A stretch of DNA of 64,000 bases from Catellatospora methionotrophica (lineage in GTDB: Bacteria; Actinomycetota; Actinomycetes; Mycobacteriales; Micromonosporaceae): the NCBI RefSeq assembly GCF_011297335.1, contig NZ_JAAOTJ010000007.1, forward strand, positions 62,001-126,000, written 5' to 3'. This document shows, in pieces, positions 1-9,372 of the stretch (positions are counted from its first letter, which is position 1; each line of letters begins with the position of its first letter). The notes below the pieces were generated by a model. That model did not search any database, was not told the origin of the DNA, and worked only from the letters and a program-made list of their open reading frames with translations. Both the position numbers and the translations under genes were made by a program.

Positions 1-4
1 GCCG

Positions 5-619
5 GTGGGAGATCTGCGAAGCGCCGACCATCTGGTATGGATCGACTGTGAGATGACCGGCCTGAACCTGGGCAGCGACGCGTTGATCGAGGTCGCGGCC
101 CTGGTCACCGATGCCGACCTGAACGTGCTGGGCGACGGGGTGGACGTCGTGATCCACACCGACGACGCCGCGCTCGACGGCATGGTCGACGTGGTGAAGC
201 AGATGCATGCGAAATCGGGCCTGACCGAAGAGGTGCGCCGTTCGGCGGTCACCGTCGAGCAGGCCGAGGACATGGTGCTGGAGTACGTCACCAAGTACGT
301 CACCGAGCCGCGCACCGCGCCGCTGTGCGGCAACTCGATCGCGACCGACCGCGGCTTCATCGTCCGGGACATGCCCCGCCTCGACACGCACCTGCACTAC
401 CGCATGATCGACGTGTCGTCGGTGAAGGAGCTGTGCCGCCGCTGGTATCCGCGGGTGTACTTCGGCCAGCCCGAGAAGGGGCTCGCCCACCGGGCCCTGG
501 CCGACATCCGGGAGAGCATCCGCGAGCTGCGCTACTACCGCGAGGCGATCTTCGTGCCGCAGCCCGGCCCGGACGTCGACGAGGCCAAGCGCATCGCCGC
601 GACGATGCTGCTTCCCTGA
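5..619 (+). CDS. orn: Oligoribonuclease (3'-to-5' exoribonuclease)
   Basis: This enzyme degrades 2-5 nucleotide RNA fragments, and in many bacteria pGpG, in the cytoplasm. The DEDDh exonuclease motifs are all visible: WIDCEMTGL near the N-terminus supplies the first Asp and Glu, [10 protein letters not shown] supplies the middle Asp, and [11 protein letters not shown] supplies the final His and Asp. The length of 204 residues is normal for the family. The GTG at position 5 is the earliest start in the window. The true start could lie a few codons upstream outside it, but the first motif falls about 10 residues in, as usual, so little or nothing is missing. Confidence 0.93.
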   Translation: MGDLRSADHLVWIDCEMTGLNLGSDALIEVAALVTDADLNVLGDGVDVVIHTDDAALDGMVDVVKQMHAKSGLTEEVRRSAVTVEQAEDMVLEYVTKYVTEPRTAPLCGNSIATDRGFIVRDMPRLDTHLHYRMIDVSSVKELCRRWYPRVYFGQPEKGLAHRALADIRESIRELRYYREAIFVPQPGPDVDEAKRIAATMLLP

Positions 620-715
620 GTAGCGGGAGACACAGCGATACCCGCTCGACGTGATGCCAGGGGGTATGGCTATCATTGGTCAGTCGCCGCGGCTGCAAGG
701 CTAGCGGCGTGCGAT

Positions 716-792
716 GGTGGTCGTAGCTCAGCTGGTAGAGCACCGGGTTGTGGTCCCGGGGGTCGCGGGTTCAAGTCCCGTCGATCACCCCA
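716..792 (+). tRNA. tRNA-His (anticodon GTG)
   Basis: A full cloverleaf is visible. The acceptor arms 717-723 and 782-788 pair, the anticodon loop is TTGTGGT with anticodon GTG, and the T arm carries GTTCAAGTC. The hallmark of tRNA-His is present: an extra G at position -1 (716) faces a C discriminator base (789). The CCA end is encoded at 790-792. Confidence 0.96.
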
Positions 793-796
793 TCGA

Positions 797-830
797 AAAA
801 GCCCCGGCAGGAGATCCTGCCGGGGCTTTT
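797..830 (+). terminator. Intrinsic terminator after tRNA-His
   Basis: The 11-bp GC-rich stem at 801-811 and 816-826 closes a 4-base loop. It is preceded by a run of A and followed by TTTT, so it can work in both directions. It ends the tRNA-His transcript. The convergent L,D-transpeptidase gene ends 64 bases further on. Confidence 0.85.
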
Positions 831-893
831 CGCTGCCCGTACCACGTGTGAGGGCCGCGACCCCCAATGGAGTCGCGGCCCTGAGCTGTTACG

Positions 894-2234
894 TCAGGCG
901 CTGGGCGTGCCCGAGACCGAGGGTGACGGGGTGCCCGACGGGCCGGTGGACGGCGACGCCGACGGGTCCGGGGTGGGCTCGGCCGGGGCGACGTACGGAA
1001 TGGCGCTGCCCTTCACGTACTGCTCCCAGGTCTTGTCCCAGTCGGTCCAGCCGTTGCCGTACTCCAGCCTGCGGGGCGTGGCCTTGGTCGTGATCGGCGT
1101 GCCGATCAGCGTGTTCGTGAACAGCCATGCCGCGTTGGCCATGGACACGTTCACGCAGCCGTGCGACACGTTGCGCCGCCCCTGGTGCTGCGTCGACCAC
1201 GGCGCGGCGTGGATGAACTCGCCGCCCCAGGTCATGCGCTGGGCGTACTCCACGGGCGTGCGGTAGCGGTTGGCCGGGTTCGGGGCGTCCATGGTGTCGA
1301 AGACGGTGTTCCGCTTCTTCTCCATGATGATCATCGTGCCGCTCGACGACGGCATGGTCGGACGGCCCAGGCTGACCGGGATCGTCTTGATGACCTTGCC
1401 ATCCTTGTACACCGACATCTTGTGGGTCTTGTCGTCGACGACCAGCCGCAGGTCCGACCCGACCTTGCAGACCAGGGTCGAGTCGCGGCGGCCGTAGTAG
1501 CCGCCGCCCATCGGCAGGCCGCCGGCCCGCACGCTGACGTCGATCTTCGTGCCGGGCTGCCAGAACTCCTTCGGCCGCCAGTGCAGCTCGCGGGCCGTGT
1601 ACCAGGTCCAGATGCCCTCCTGGAACGGCTCGGTCGCCACCATCAGGCGACGCTGGACCGCGGCCCGGTCGGCCTTGGCGATGTCCCGGCTGGTCCGGAA
1701 GATCAGCACCATGCCGACGCCGACGACGGCGTTGTCGGCCAGGAAGCTGCTGATGCCGACCAGCTTGGTCGGCTTGGCCATGGTGGTGAACGTGCTCGTC
1801 GCGGTGACGGCCTTGCCGTCGTCGCCGGTCGAGGTCACCGTCGCGGTGTACGCCGTGCCGAAGGCCAGCGACTTCTCCGGCAGCCAGCCCTTGCCGTCGG
1901 GGTGCATGGCACCCTTCACCTCGGCGCCTGCGGCGTCCTTCAGCGAGACCGTGGTGTCCACGGCCTCGGTCGCGGCGAACACGATCTCCGCGCTGGCCGG
2001 CACGTCCTTGGCGTCGGCCGCCGGGCCGGTGATCGACACGGTCGCCTTCGGCGGCGTCTCGGCCGGCTTGTCGCCGCCGTCGTCACCGTTCGCGCCGTTC
2101 CAGACCGGGGACTTGTCGCCCGAGCAGGCAGCCAGGCCGGCCACACCGGCGACACCCGCGCCGGCCAGGCCGAGCGCGGTCAGTGCGCGCCGCCGGGTCA
2201 TGGACATGGGGGTCGGGAGATCGGGGGTGGGCAT
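894..2234 (-). CDS. Lipoprotein L,D-transpeptidase with Ig-like domains (YkuD family)
   Basis: This is a 446-residue secreted enzyme that would form 3-3 peptidoglycan cross-links. The N-terminus has a twin-arginine-like stretch (TRRRALTALG) and a lipobox ending GLAAC, so it is probably a membrane-anchored lipoprotein. Two Ig-like segments follow, as in mycobacterial LdtA/LdtB-type enzymes, and then the YkuD catalytic domain. The domain carries the active-site motif SHGCVNVS with the catalytic Cys. A Pro/Ser/Thr-rich tail ends the protein. The ATG at 2234 was chosen because GAGGAG lies just upstream; an earlier in-frame ATG lacks a ribosome site. A paralogue follows immediately upstream in the same orientation. 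Confidence 0.93.
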   Translation of the reverse strand: MPTPDLPTPMSMTRRRALTALGLAGAGVAGVAGLAACSGDKSPVWNGANGDDGGDKPAETPPKATVSITGPAADAKDVPASAEIVFAATEAVDTTVSLKDAAGAEVKGAMHPDGKGWLPEKSLAFGTAYTATVTSTGDDGKAVTATSTFTTMAKPTKLVGISSFLADNAVVGVGMVLIFRTSRDIAKADRAAVQRRLMVATEPFQEGIWTWYTARELHWRPKEFWQPGTKIDVSVRAGGLPMGGGYYGRRDSTLVCKVGSDLRLVVDDKTHKMSVYKDGKVIKTIPVSLGRPTMPSSSGTMIIMEKKRNTVFDTMDAPNPANRYRTPVEYAQRMTWGGEFIHAAPWSTQHQGRRNVSHGCVNVSMANAAWLFTNTLIGTPITTKATPRRLEYGNGWTDWDKTWEQYVKGSAIPYVAPAEPTPDPSASPSTGPSGTPSPSVSGTPSA

Positions 2235-2363
2235 AGGCTCCTCACCAAGATCGAGGGGTGTATGCGCGAAGCGCCTTTCCATACTGCCTCACTAGACGCC
2301 CATACCGGTCCGGCAGTTGCACCCAGTGAGGCTCGGCACCCGCGCACTCGATCATAAATCGGA

Positions 2364-3632
2364 CTAGTTGACCGTCCCCGAGGGGGACGGCGCGACCGGC
2401 GAGGCGCTGGCGCTCGGGGACGGCGAGGGCGAGACCGCCGACTTGTTCGGCTCGCGCAGGTCCTCCGGGACCGGCAGCGCGCTGCCCTTGATGAACTCCT
2501 TCCAGCTCATGTCCCAGGCGGTGAAGCCGTTGCCGGGTTCGAGCTTCACCCCGGTGCCCTTGACCGTCACCGGGTCGCCGACGTGCGTGTTCTGGAACAG
2601 CCACACCGCGTTGCCGTGGGAGACGTTCAGGCAGCCGTGCGACACGTTGCGGTTGCCCTGGTCGCCGACGCTCCACGGGGCCGAGTGGATGAACTCCCCG
2701 CCCCAGGTGAGCCGCTGCGCGTACTGGATCGCCACCCGGTACTGGTCGCCCGGCTCGCCGGTGGTGTCGAAGATGGTGGACTCCTGCTTGTCCATGATCA
2801 CCATGGTGCCCGAGGACGACGGCGTGCTCGCCTTGCCCAGGCTCACCGGCATCGACTTGACCTTCTTGCCGTCCCGGAAGACCTCGATGTGCTTGTTCGA
2901 GTTCTTGACGACCAGCTCCAGCTTCTCGTCCGCGATCTTCGCGGTCGCCTTCCGGTCGTCGTCACCGAACCGGCCCCCGCCCATCGGCACGCCCTTCAGC
3001 GCCGCCCGGACGCTGAGCACGGTGCCCGGCTTCCAGTACTCCGGCGCCCGGTAGGTCACCTGCCGCCCGCTCATCCAGTGCCACACCCCCGGCTGCGCCG
3101 GTGTCGTCGTCACGAACAGCCGCGACTCCACCTGCGCCCGCGCCGACTCCGGGATCTGCTCGGAGAACTCCACCACCACCGGCATCGCCACGCCGTACGT
3201 GTAGTCGTCGAACAGGTACATGCCCGTGCCGACCTGCCGCTGCGGCTCCGCCATCGTGCTGAAAGAGGTCGACTTCGTGATCGCCCGCCGCCCGTCGGTC
3301 GCCGTCACGGTCACCGAGTAGCGGCCCTTGTAGTCCAGCGGCCTGTCCGGCACCCAGCTCGCCCCGCCCGGACGCAGCCGCCCCGGGATCAGGCGCCCCT
3401 TCGCGTCGGCCATCGCCACCGTGCGCACGGACGCGTTGGCGACCGTGATGCCTATCTCGGCGCTGACCGGCAGGTCCTTCTGCTCGGCGGCCGGGGTGAG
3501 CTCCAGCGTCTGCGCGGGCGGCGCGGGCTGCGGTGCGGCGCGCTGGACGGGCTCGCCCGTGTCGCAGGAGGTGAGCGGTACGAGGATCGCGGCCGTTGCC
3601 GCGGCGAGGCCGAACCTGCGGAATGCACTCAT
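2364..3632 (-). CDS. Second lipoprotein L,D-transpeptidase (YkuD family)
   Basis: This 422-residue paralogue of the downstream gene has the same order of parts: a short signal peptide ending in the lipobox VPLTSC, Ig-like domains, a YkuD domain with SHGCLNVS, and a Pro/Ser-rich tail. It should act outside the membrane on peptidoglycan stem peptides, making 3-3 cross-links. The ATG at 3632 is preceded by an AGGTGGG site and gives a proper signal peptide; the longer reading frame does not. The 129-base gap to the next paralogue means the two may share a transcript. The N-terminal half differs clearly from the neighbour, so the duplication is old. Confidence 0.93.
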   Translation of the reverse strand: MSAFRRFGLAAATAAILVPLTSCDTGEPVQRAAPQPAPPAQTLELTPAAEQKDLPVSAEIGITVANASVRTVAMADAKGRLIPGRLRPGGASWVPDRPLDYKGRYSVTVTATDGRRAITKSTSFSTMAEPQRQVGTGMYLFDDYTYGVAMPVVVEFSEQIPESARAQVESRLFVTTTPAQPGVWHWMSGRQVTYRAPEYWKPGTVLSVRAALKGVPMGGGRFGDDDRKATAKIADEKLELVVKNSNKHIEVFRDGKKVKSMPVSLGKASTPSSSGTMVIMDKQESTIFDTTGEPGDQYRVAIQYAQRLTWGGEFIHSAPWSVGDQGNRNVSHGCLNVSHGNAVWLFQNTHVGDPVTVKGTGVKLEPGNGFTAWDMSWKEFIKGSALPVPEDLREPNKSAVSPSPSPSASASPVAPSPSGTVN

Positions 3633-3947
3633 GACGCCCACCTGCCTGTTACTGCCGATATGTACCGGTTCACATATTGCCGCAGGTGCCTGGGGCGTGT
3701 GGGCGGTTCCGACGGATTCTCGGGATACCGGCGTGGCGCGCGATGATCTTCGCGTGAGGGTGGTCACAACGGTGGGTTCGTGACGCTGCGTGGTCGGTTC
3801 CGCGGAGGCTCAGCGAGGTGCGTTTGTTGGTGGTTTGCGGTGTTCTGGCGGGTAGTTCGTGGAGGTTTGTGACGGCGGACCGCGAGTCCGTTAACCGATT
3901 GGAGATCCCCCGGATCGTCATGCTAAGGTTCTCTCCGTTGCCAACGA
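3633..3947. other. Intergenic region between L,D-transpeptidase and tRNA-Lys
   Basis: This stretch of about 315 bases lies between a minus-strand gene start and a plus-strand tRNA. No coding frame with convincing codon bias was seen. It must hold the promoters of the transpeptidase pair and of tRNA-Lys. A TTGGAG and a TAAGGT element before the tRNA are only loosely spaced, so no promoter is claimed. Confidence 0.5.
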
Positions 3948-4020
3948 GCGCCGCTAGCTCAATTGGCAGAGCAGCGGACTCTTAATCCGCGGGTTCGGGG
4001 TTCAAGTCCCTGGCGGCGCA
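3948..4020 (+). tRNA. tRNA-Lys (anticodon CTT)
   Basis: The acceptor stem pairs 3948-3954 with 4013-4019 over seven base pairs. The anticodon loop CTCTTAA carries CTT, which reads AAG. The T arm has GGTTCAAGTCC and the discriminator is A4020. CCA is not encoded. No integrase or repeated 3' end was found nearby, so it does not look like a used attachment site. Confidence 0.96.
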
Positions 4021-4026
4021 CTCAGC

Positions 4027-4066
4027 CTAAGCTGGCCTTTCGGAGAAATCCGAGAGGCCAGCTTAG
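4027..4066. terminator. Hairpin after tRNA-Lys, probable terminator
   Basis: A 12-base stem (4027-4038 with 4055-4066) with a small inner hairpin follows the tRNA directly. It has no clear T run, so termination is inferred from position and stability. It lies between tRNA-Lys and the convergent transaldolase and may serve both. Confidence 0.6.
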
Positions 4067-4095
4067 ATGCGTTTGGCAGTTGTGGCGCGGCCGTG

Positions 4096-5223
4096 TCAGC
4101 GCGCTGCCACGGCGTTGAGCTGCTGCGCCACTGTCGCGCCCAGCTCGTTCCAGCTCTTGTCGAACTTGGCGAGCCCTTCGGCTTCCAGGGTCCGGGTCAC
4201 GTCGTCATAGCTGATGCCCGCGCCTTCGATGGCGTCGAGCAGGGTGCGGGCGGCGTCGTAGGTGGTGTCCATGGTGGTGGCGGTCACGGTGCCGTGGTCG
4301 GCGAACGCGGCCAGGGTCGCGCCGGGCATGGTGTTGACGGTGCCCGGTGCGACGAGTTCGCTGACATACATGGTGTCGGGGTATGCCGGGTCCTTGACAC
4401 CGGTCGAAGCCCACAGCGGCCGCTGCGGGCGCGCGCCGGCCGCGGCGAGCCGCTGCCAGCGAGCGCTGGCGAGGACCTCCTCATGGATCTGGTACGCCAG
4501 CCGCGCGTTGGCGATCGCGGCCCGGCCCTTGAGGTTGCGGGCTTGCTCGGTGCCCACGGCGTCGAGGCGGCGGTCTATCTCGGTGTCGACTCGGGAGACG
4601 AAGAACGACGCCACAGAGTGGATGCGGCCGAGGTCCAGGCCGGTTTGATGCGCCTGTTCCAGGCCGGTGAGGTAGGCGTCGATCACGGCGCGGTAGCGGT
4701 CCAGGGAGAAGATGAGGGTCACATTGACGCTGATCCCTTCGGCGATCACGGTGGTGATCGCCGCCAGGCCCTCCTGGGTGGCAGGGATCTTGACCAGCAG
4801 GTTGCCCTCGTCGACGGTGTCCCACAGGTTCCGTGCCTGGGCGATCGTGGCCTGGGTGTCGCGGGCCAACCGGGGATCGACCTCGATGGACACCCGGCCG
4901 TCGACGCCGTCGGTGGCGTCGTGGACAGGACGTAGCAGCCGGCATCCCTCCCGCACGTCGGCGGTGGTGATCGCGAAGACGGCCTCGTCGGGGCTGGCGC
5001 CCTGATCGGCGAGTTCACGCAGCTGCGCGTCGTAGCGTTCGCCCTTCGCGAGGGCGGATGCGAAGATCGTCGGGTTGGTCGTGACCCCGACGACGTGCTG
5101 GTCGGCGACCAGTTTTTCCAGGTCGCCGCGTTCGAGTAGTTCCCGTGAGAGGTCGTCGAGCCAGACGGAGACCCCGGCTGCGGACAGTTCGGCTAGCGGA
5201 TCGGTTCTCATGTGGTCGTTCAC
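4096..5223 (-). CDS. tal: Transaldolase
   Basis: This enzyme of the non-oxidative pentose phosphate pathway moves a dihydroxyacetone unit between sugar phosphates in the cytoplasm. It has 375 residues, as expected for the long actinobacterial form. The typical N-terminus [14 protein letters not shown] is present, then [12 protein letters not shown], and the Schiff-base lysine sits in NLLVKIPAT. The GTG at 5223 was chosen because GAGGAG lies seven bases upstream; an ATG 36 bases earlier has no such site. The gene starts 40 bases after the transketolase stop and is almost certainly cotranscribed with it. The usual partners zwf and opcA are absent here. Confidence 0.94.
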   Translation of the reverse strand: MNDHMRTDPLAELSAAGVSVWLDDLSRELLERGDLEKLVADQHVVGVTTNPTIFASALAKGERYDAQLRELADQGASPDEAVFAITTADVREGCRLLRPVHDATDGVDGRVSIEVDPRLARDTQATIAQARNLWDTVDEGNLLVKIPATQEGLAAITTVIAEGISVNVTLIFSLDRYRAVIDAYLTGLEQAHQTGLDLGRIHSVASFFVSRVDTEIDRRLDAVGTEQARNLKGRAAIANARLAYQIHEEVLASARWQRLAAAGARPQRPLWASTGVKDPAYPDTMYVSELVAPGTVNTMPGATLAAFADHGTVTATTMDTTYDAARTLLDAIEGAGISYDDVTRTLEAEGLAKFDKSWNELGATVAQQLNAVAAR

Positions 5224-5262
5224 TGTGTTCTCCTCGGGTGGCCGTCGGTTTCGAGCCATGGT

Positions 5263-7497
5263 CTAGGCGGGGCGGTCGCCGGTGCCGCCGGTTGTCGGGG
5301 TGGCGGTCTGCTGGTGTCCGCCTGGGCGGGTGGGCCGGGTCGTGTCCGTGATGCTGTCGTGGGCTGCGGCGGCGACGGCCTGTGCGGTGATGCCGAACTC
5401 GGTGTAGAGGCGCTGGTAGTCGGCCGACGCGCCGAAATGTTCGAGGCTGACGATCCGGCCCGCGTCGCCGACGATCTCCCGCCAGGACTGTCCCACCGCC
5501 GCCTCGACGCTCACCCGCGCCCGGACCTCCGGTGGCAGGACCTCGTCCCGGTAGGGCTCCGGCTGGGCGGCGAACCACTCCCGGCACGGCATCGACACCA
5601 CGCGCACGCCGATGCCGTCGGCGGTCAGCAGCGCGCAGGCGCCCAGCGCGACCTGCACCTCCGAGCCGGTGGCGATCAGGACCACATCCGGGCGTACGCC
5701 CGCGGCGGACGTGTCGAGCAGCGTGTATCCGCCGCGCGCGGCACCTTCGGCGGGCGCGTGCGCGCCAGGACCGCGGTCGAGGACGGGCAGGTTCTGCCGG
5801 GTGAGGATGAGCCCGGCGGGCCGGTCGTCGTGTTCGATGATCGTGCGCCAGCAGACGGCGGTCTCGTTGGCGTCGGCCGGGCGTACCACGTCCAGGCCGG
5901 GAATCGCCCGTAGGGCCGCGAGGTGCTCGACGGGCTGGTGGGTGGGGCCGTCCTCGCCGAGCCCGATCGAGTCGTGCGTCCACACGTAGATCGTCGGCAG
6001 CGCCATCAGCGCGGCCAGGCGCACCGCAGGGCGCATGTAGTCGCTGAACACCAGGAACGTTCCGCCGTATGGGCGGGTGAGGCTCTGCAGCGCGATGCCG
6101 TTGAGGATCGCGCCCATGGCGTGTTCCCGGATCCCGAAGTGCAGGGTGCGGCCGTAGGGGCCGCCGCTCCACGCGGCGGTCTGCTTTCCGGCCGGGATGA
6201 ACGACGGCTGCCCGTCCATGGTGGTGTTGTTGCTCTCGGCCAGGTCGGCCGACCCGCCCCACAGCTCCGGCAGGACGCCGGCCAGTGCGGTCAGCACCTC
6301 GCCGGACGCCTTGCGGGTGGCCATGCCCTTCGGATCCGCGGCGAAGACCGGGATCGCCTCGGCCCACCCGTCGGGCAGCCGCCGGGCCTGCAGCCGGTCC
6401 AGCAGCGCCGCCCGCTCGGGATGGGCGGCCCGCCACCGGTCGAAGGTCGGCTGCCACCGCTCGTGCGCGGCCCGCCCGCGTTCGGTGACCAGGCGGGCGT
6501 GGGCGAGCACGTCGTCCTCGACGGTGAAGGTCTGCGCGGGGTCGAAGCCGAGCAGGCGCTTGGTGGCGGCGATCTCGTCCTCGCCGAGCGCGGAGCCGTG
6601 GGCCTTGCCGGTGTTCTGCTTGGTCGGGGCGGGCCAGCCGATAATGGTGCGCAGCACGACGAGCGACGGCCGGGACGTCTCGGCGCGCGCGGCCACGATC
6701 GCGGCCAGCAGCGCGTCTACGTCCTCGACGTAAGCCCCGGTGCGGGTCCAGTCGACGGTCTGCACGTGCCAGCCGTACGCCTGGTAGCGTGCCGCGACGT
6801 CCTCGCTGAACGAGATGCCGGTGTCGTCCTCAATGGAGATGTGGTTCGAGTCGTAGAACGCGACCAGGTTGCCCAGCTGCTGATGGCCGGCCAGCGAACT
6901 GGCCTCGGCGGTCACTCCCTCCATCAGGTCGCCGTCGGACGCCACCACGTAGACGTGGTGGTCGAAGGGACTCTGGCCGGCGGGCGCGTCGGGGTCGAGC
7001 AGGCCGCGCTCGCGGCGGGCGGCCATCGCCATGCCGACCGCGCTCGCGAAGCCCTGTCCCAGCGGCCCGGTCGTGATCTCCACGCCGCGGGTGTGGCGGT
7101 GCTCGGGGTGCCCGGGCGTCGCGGAGTTCCAGGTCCGCAGGGACCGCAGGTCGTCGAGCGTGAGCCCGTAACCGGACAGGTACAGCTGGATGTAGAGCGT
7201 CAGGCTCGTATGCCCGCACGACAACACGAAGCGGTCCCGGCCCAGCCAATGGTCATCGGCCGGATCGTGCCTCATGACCTGCTGGAACAGCAGGTACGCC
7301 AGCGGCGCGAGGCTCATCGCCGTGCCGGGATGGCCGTTGCCGACCTTCTGCACCGCGTCCGCAGCCAACAACCGGGCGGTGTCCACGACCCTCGCGTCGA
7401 TCGGCTGCCAGCCGGCAGCCACCGCGATCGGCCGCGGGATGCCCGCGGGCTGGGTGAAGCCGAGGGCAGAATCTGCGCTGTCCAGCATGATGATCAT
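5263..7497 (-). CDS. tkt: Transketolase
   Basis: This thiamine-diphosphate enzyme transfers two-carbon ketol units in the pentose phosphate pathway. It has 744 residues. Visible family signatures are [18 protein letters not shown] near residue 50, the diphosphate-binding [19 protein letters not shown] in the first domain, and [15 protein letters not shown] in the pyrimidine-binding domain. It is followed by transaldolase. The start at 7497 has no strong ribosome site; an ATG nine bases downstream is equally possible. A GTTT-N15-GGGTAG element lies 164 bases upstream on the same strand, so this pair may be a stress-induced copy. Confidence 0.94.
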   Translation of the reverse strand: MIIMLDSADSALGFTQPAGIPRPIAVAAGWQPIDARVVDTARLLAADAVQKVGNGHPGTAMSLAPLAYLLFQQVMRHDPADDHWLGRDRFVLSCGHTSLTLYIQLYLSGYGLTLDDLRSLRTWNSATPGHPEHRHTRGVEITTGPLGQGFASAVGMAMAARRERGLLDPDAPAGQSPFDHHVYVVASDGDLMEGVTAEASSLAGHQQLGNLVAFYDSNHISIEDDTGISFSEDVAARYQAYGWHVQTVDWTRTGAYVEDVDALLAAIVAARAETSRPSLVVLRTIIGWPAPTKQNTGKAHGSALGEDEIAATKRLLGFDPAQTFTVEDDVLAHARLVTERGRAAHERWQPTFDRWRAAHPERAALLDRLQARRLPDGWAEAIPVFAADPKGMATRKASGEVLTALAGVLPELWGGSADLAESNNTTMDGQPSFIPAGKQTAAWSGGPYGRTLHFGIREHAMGAILNGIALQSLTRPYGGTFLVFSDYMRPAVRLAALMALPTIYVWTHDSIGLGEDGPTHQPVEHLAALRAIPGLDVVRPADANETAVCWRTIIEHDDRPAGLILTRQNLPVLDRGPGAHAPAEGAARGGYTLLDTSAAGVRPDVVLIATGSEVQVALGACALLTADGIGVRVVSMPCREWFAAQPEPYRDEVLPPEVRARVSVEAAVGQSWREIVGDAGRIVSLEHFGASADYQRLYTEFGITAQAVAAAAHDSITDTTRPTRPGGHQQTATPTTGGTGDRPA

Positions 7498-7660
7498 CTC
7501 ATTCGCGGGAAGTGAGGAGGCGGGCGAACGTGGGCGGCACCGCAGCAGCCAGGATCAAGGGCTGCAAAAGTGAGCGGGTCTAAGCGCTCGAATCGCGGCG
7601 GCATACCCGGGTTCCCGCCTCCACGGCGGCCCCCGCAAGCCGAACACGATCAAGTAGTCA

Positions 7661-7685
7661 CTACCCGCACGGGGGGTATACAAAC
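7661..7685 (-). promoter_or_regulatory. SigB/SigF-type promoter before transketolase
   Basis: Read on the minus strand the element is GTTT, a 15-base spacer, then GGGTAG. This fits the stress-sigma consensus GTTT-N15/16-GGGTA(A/C/T) except for the last base. It points at tkt-tal, with its -10 end 164 bases before the tkt start. The region 7498-7860 otherwise shows no gene. Confidence 0.6.
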
Positions 7686-7860
7686 GTTTTGCCCACCGCG
7701 ATGCCGTGGCCCCGAAAGCGCGGCGATGGCTTTCCATGGCGGGCTACCCGCCAACGCGGGGCCACTAGATCGATGATTCAGGGTTGCTGCTCGCCGTGCC
7801 GGAACGGTGCTCCACTGTTGTGACGAAATGCCGCAACGTTCGGCGATTGTCGCGCTCAGC

Positions 7861-8028
7861 GTGTCACGAACCGAACGTACGGTTAACGCGCCGTCGGAGA
7901 AGGTGTTCGGGGTGCTCTCCGACGGGTGGAGCCACGCCAACCGGGTGGTGGGCACCGCCCACATCCGCGACGTTGACCTCGAGTGGCCGGCGGCCGGCAG
8001 CAGGCTCGACCACCCGCCCGGTGTGGGA
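7861..8028 (+). pseudogene. Truncated SRPBCC-family (polyketide cyclase-like) gene
   Basis: From the GTG at 7861 the frame gives about 56 residues that look like the N-terminus of an SRPBCC lipid-binding protein: VSRTERTVNAPSEKVFGVLS, then a Trp and a HIRDVDLEWP stretch, as in the START/polyketide-cyclase family. The similarity stops near LDHPPGVG at about 8028. The frame then runs on as the antisense of the alpha/beta hydrolase with no family sense. A whole member would have about 150 residues, so roughly two thirds is missing. The break coincides with the end of the neighbouring hydrolase's natural fold. Confidence 0.6.
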
Positions 8029-8802
8029 TTTATCGGCGGCTGCCTGCCGAATCAGGTCCGACACCGTTCGCGGCATGGTGTGTGGGAAGGAATGCGCTCC
8101 GGCGATCGTAACCGCGGATCCTTCGGTGGCCATGGCTGCGAGACGGTGTGCCCAACTCGGCGGCGCGAGGTGGTCATGCTCGCCGGTGATGACCAGGACC
8201 GGGCAGGACACGATCGGCATGATCTGCTCGGGGCGGTCATCCATTCCGGATCGCGCGAATTGCAGCAGGTTGCGGATTCCGGCACGCGCAAAGTCTGGGC
8301 ACACGGCGATGCCGGCGGAAACCGACTCATGTATCAATGTCCTGGCCAGCTTGCGCGTTAGCCCCCATGGCCGTCGAGCGGCGGGCACGAGGGTGGGTCC
8401 AGCCATAACGAGCATGTCGACCAGCCCCGGGGCCTTCACCGCCGCGCGCAAGGCGGCCTGCGCCCCCGTCGAGTGACCCAGCAGGATGACGGGCGTGGTC
8501 GTGTGGTCCCGGAGCCAGGCGGCGACCAGATCGGCGATGTCCTCGATCGTCGGAGCGCAGGAAGCCGGGCCGCTGTGGTGGTAGCCGGGCAGGTCCAGCA
8601 GCACGCACCGGGTCCGGGAACCGATGACCGTCATGGTGCGGCGCATCATTCCGACGGCGCCGAGGCCGGCGACGATCACCACGACCGGCATTTCGGGGCG
8701 CGCTTCGCCTGCCACTAGCGAGTCCAAGACGCCCGTGGCCGTCGGGTGCTGCTCGCGCCGATAGGGCTGCGATGCCCCGCGCCCCGCACGTTCCTGTCGC
8801 AT
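7864..8802 (-). CDS. Alpha/beta hydrolase with aberrant C-terminus
   Basis: This 312-residue protein has an alpha/beta hydrolase fold. The oxyanion segment is VVIVAGLGAVG, the nucleophile elbow is LLGHSTGAQAA, the acid is in VITGEHDHLAPP, and the catalytic His is in GAHSFPHTMP. The substrate cannot be told. The native fold should end near SDLIRQAAAD, around 8030. The last 55 or so residues are read from the antisense of a broken SRPBCC gene, so the original stop codon was probably lost in a deletion or recombination. A GTTT-N15-GGGCAT element upstream suggests stress control, weakly. Confidence 0.75.
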   Translation of the reverse strand: MRQERAGRGASQPYRREQHPTATGVLDSLVAGEARPEMPVVVIVAGLGAVGMMRRTMTVIGSRTRCVLLDLPGYHHSGPASCAPTIEDIADLVAAWLRDHTTTPVILLGHSTGAQAALRAAVKAPGLVDMLVMAGPTLVPAARRPWGLTRKLARTLIHESVSAGIAVCPDFARAGIRNLLQFARSGMDDRPEQIMPIVSCPVLVITGEHDHLAPPSWAHRLAAMATEGSAVTIAGAHSFPHTMPRTVSDLIRQAAADKSHTGRVVEPAAGRRPLEVNVADVGGAHHPVGVAPPVGEHPEHLLRRRVNRTFGS

Positions 8803-8831
8803 GGCGCACCCGTTCTTCGATTGCTGAGGGC

Positions 8832-8856
8832 ATGCCCGATGCCGCCGTGACGAAAC
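8832..8856 (-). promoter_or_regulatory. Possible SigB-type promoter, imperfect
   Basis: On the minus strand this reads GTTT, 15 bases, GGGCAT, one base away from the usual GGGTAT. It lies 30 bases before the hydrolase start, a sensible distance. The mismatch is at an important -10 position, so confidence is low. Confidence 0.3.
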
Positions 8857-9372
8857 CGGATGCCTGACAGATCACTCGCGGGGCAGCCTTCGCTGCAGCC
8901 ACGGCGGGGTGAGAGTGACCGATCGTTGGCGTCGATGATTCGCGACACGCAGGTATTTTCACCGCGTTAGGCCAATTGTCTGTTTATGGTGTGCTCATGG
9001 TGCCGATGGGGCGGTCCTGAGGGGTGGCCGTCCCATCGACGCTGTCACGCCGACCGGTGCCCGCGTCCGACGAGCATTGCCCGCTTGACGTGCTGCGACG
9101 TTTGGCGATATATGGGTCGTCTGCGGCGTAGGGTAGGGCGGCGTCCGGCCAACCGCCAGATCAGGTCTGGTCGACGAGGTAGCTGTGAGCAGCGCGGAGC
9201 GGCTCACGGCGAGCCCTGGGCAACCGGAAGTGTTGCTGGCTGAAGGGCTGTAGCCGGCGAGGCGGCGACCGCGATATCACCGCCGGTTCGAACGTGTCGG
9301 GTGTCACAACAAATCCCAGATTCGCCGACCCTGCCGTGGCAATAGGTGCACGGTCATCGATGAGGGCTGGCA
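8857..9372. other. Intergenic stretch without a recognisable gene
   Basis: About 515 bases between the hydrolase and a small membrane protein. Short open frames exist on both strands but none has typical codon bias, a ribosome site or a familiar sequence. Base composition is slightly lower in G+C than the surrounding genes. No repeat or RNA structure was recognised. Confidence 0.4.

Noticed and set aside
748-1266. A plus-strand frame running from tRNA-His through its terminator
   Set aside because: It reads the tRNA, the hairpin and the antisense of the transpeptidase tail; not a gene.
3948-4020. tRNA-Lys as an integration site of a genomic island
   Set aside because: No integrase, no direct repeat of the tRNA end, and normal chromosomal genes follow on both sides.
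5923-7515. A 530-codon open frame on the plus strand opposite transketolase
   Set aside because: It mirrors the transketolase gene. The protein is Arg/Gly/Val-rich, has no family sense and no ribosome site; in G+C-rich DNA such shadows are expected.
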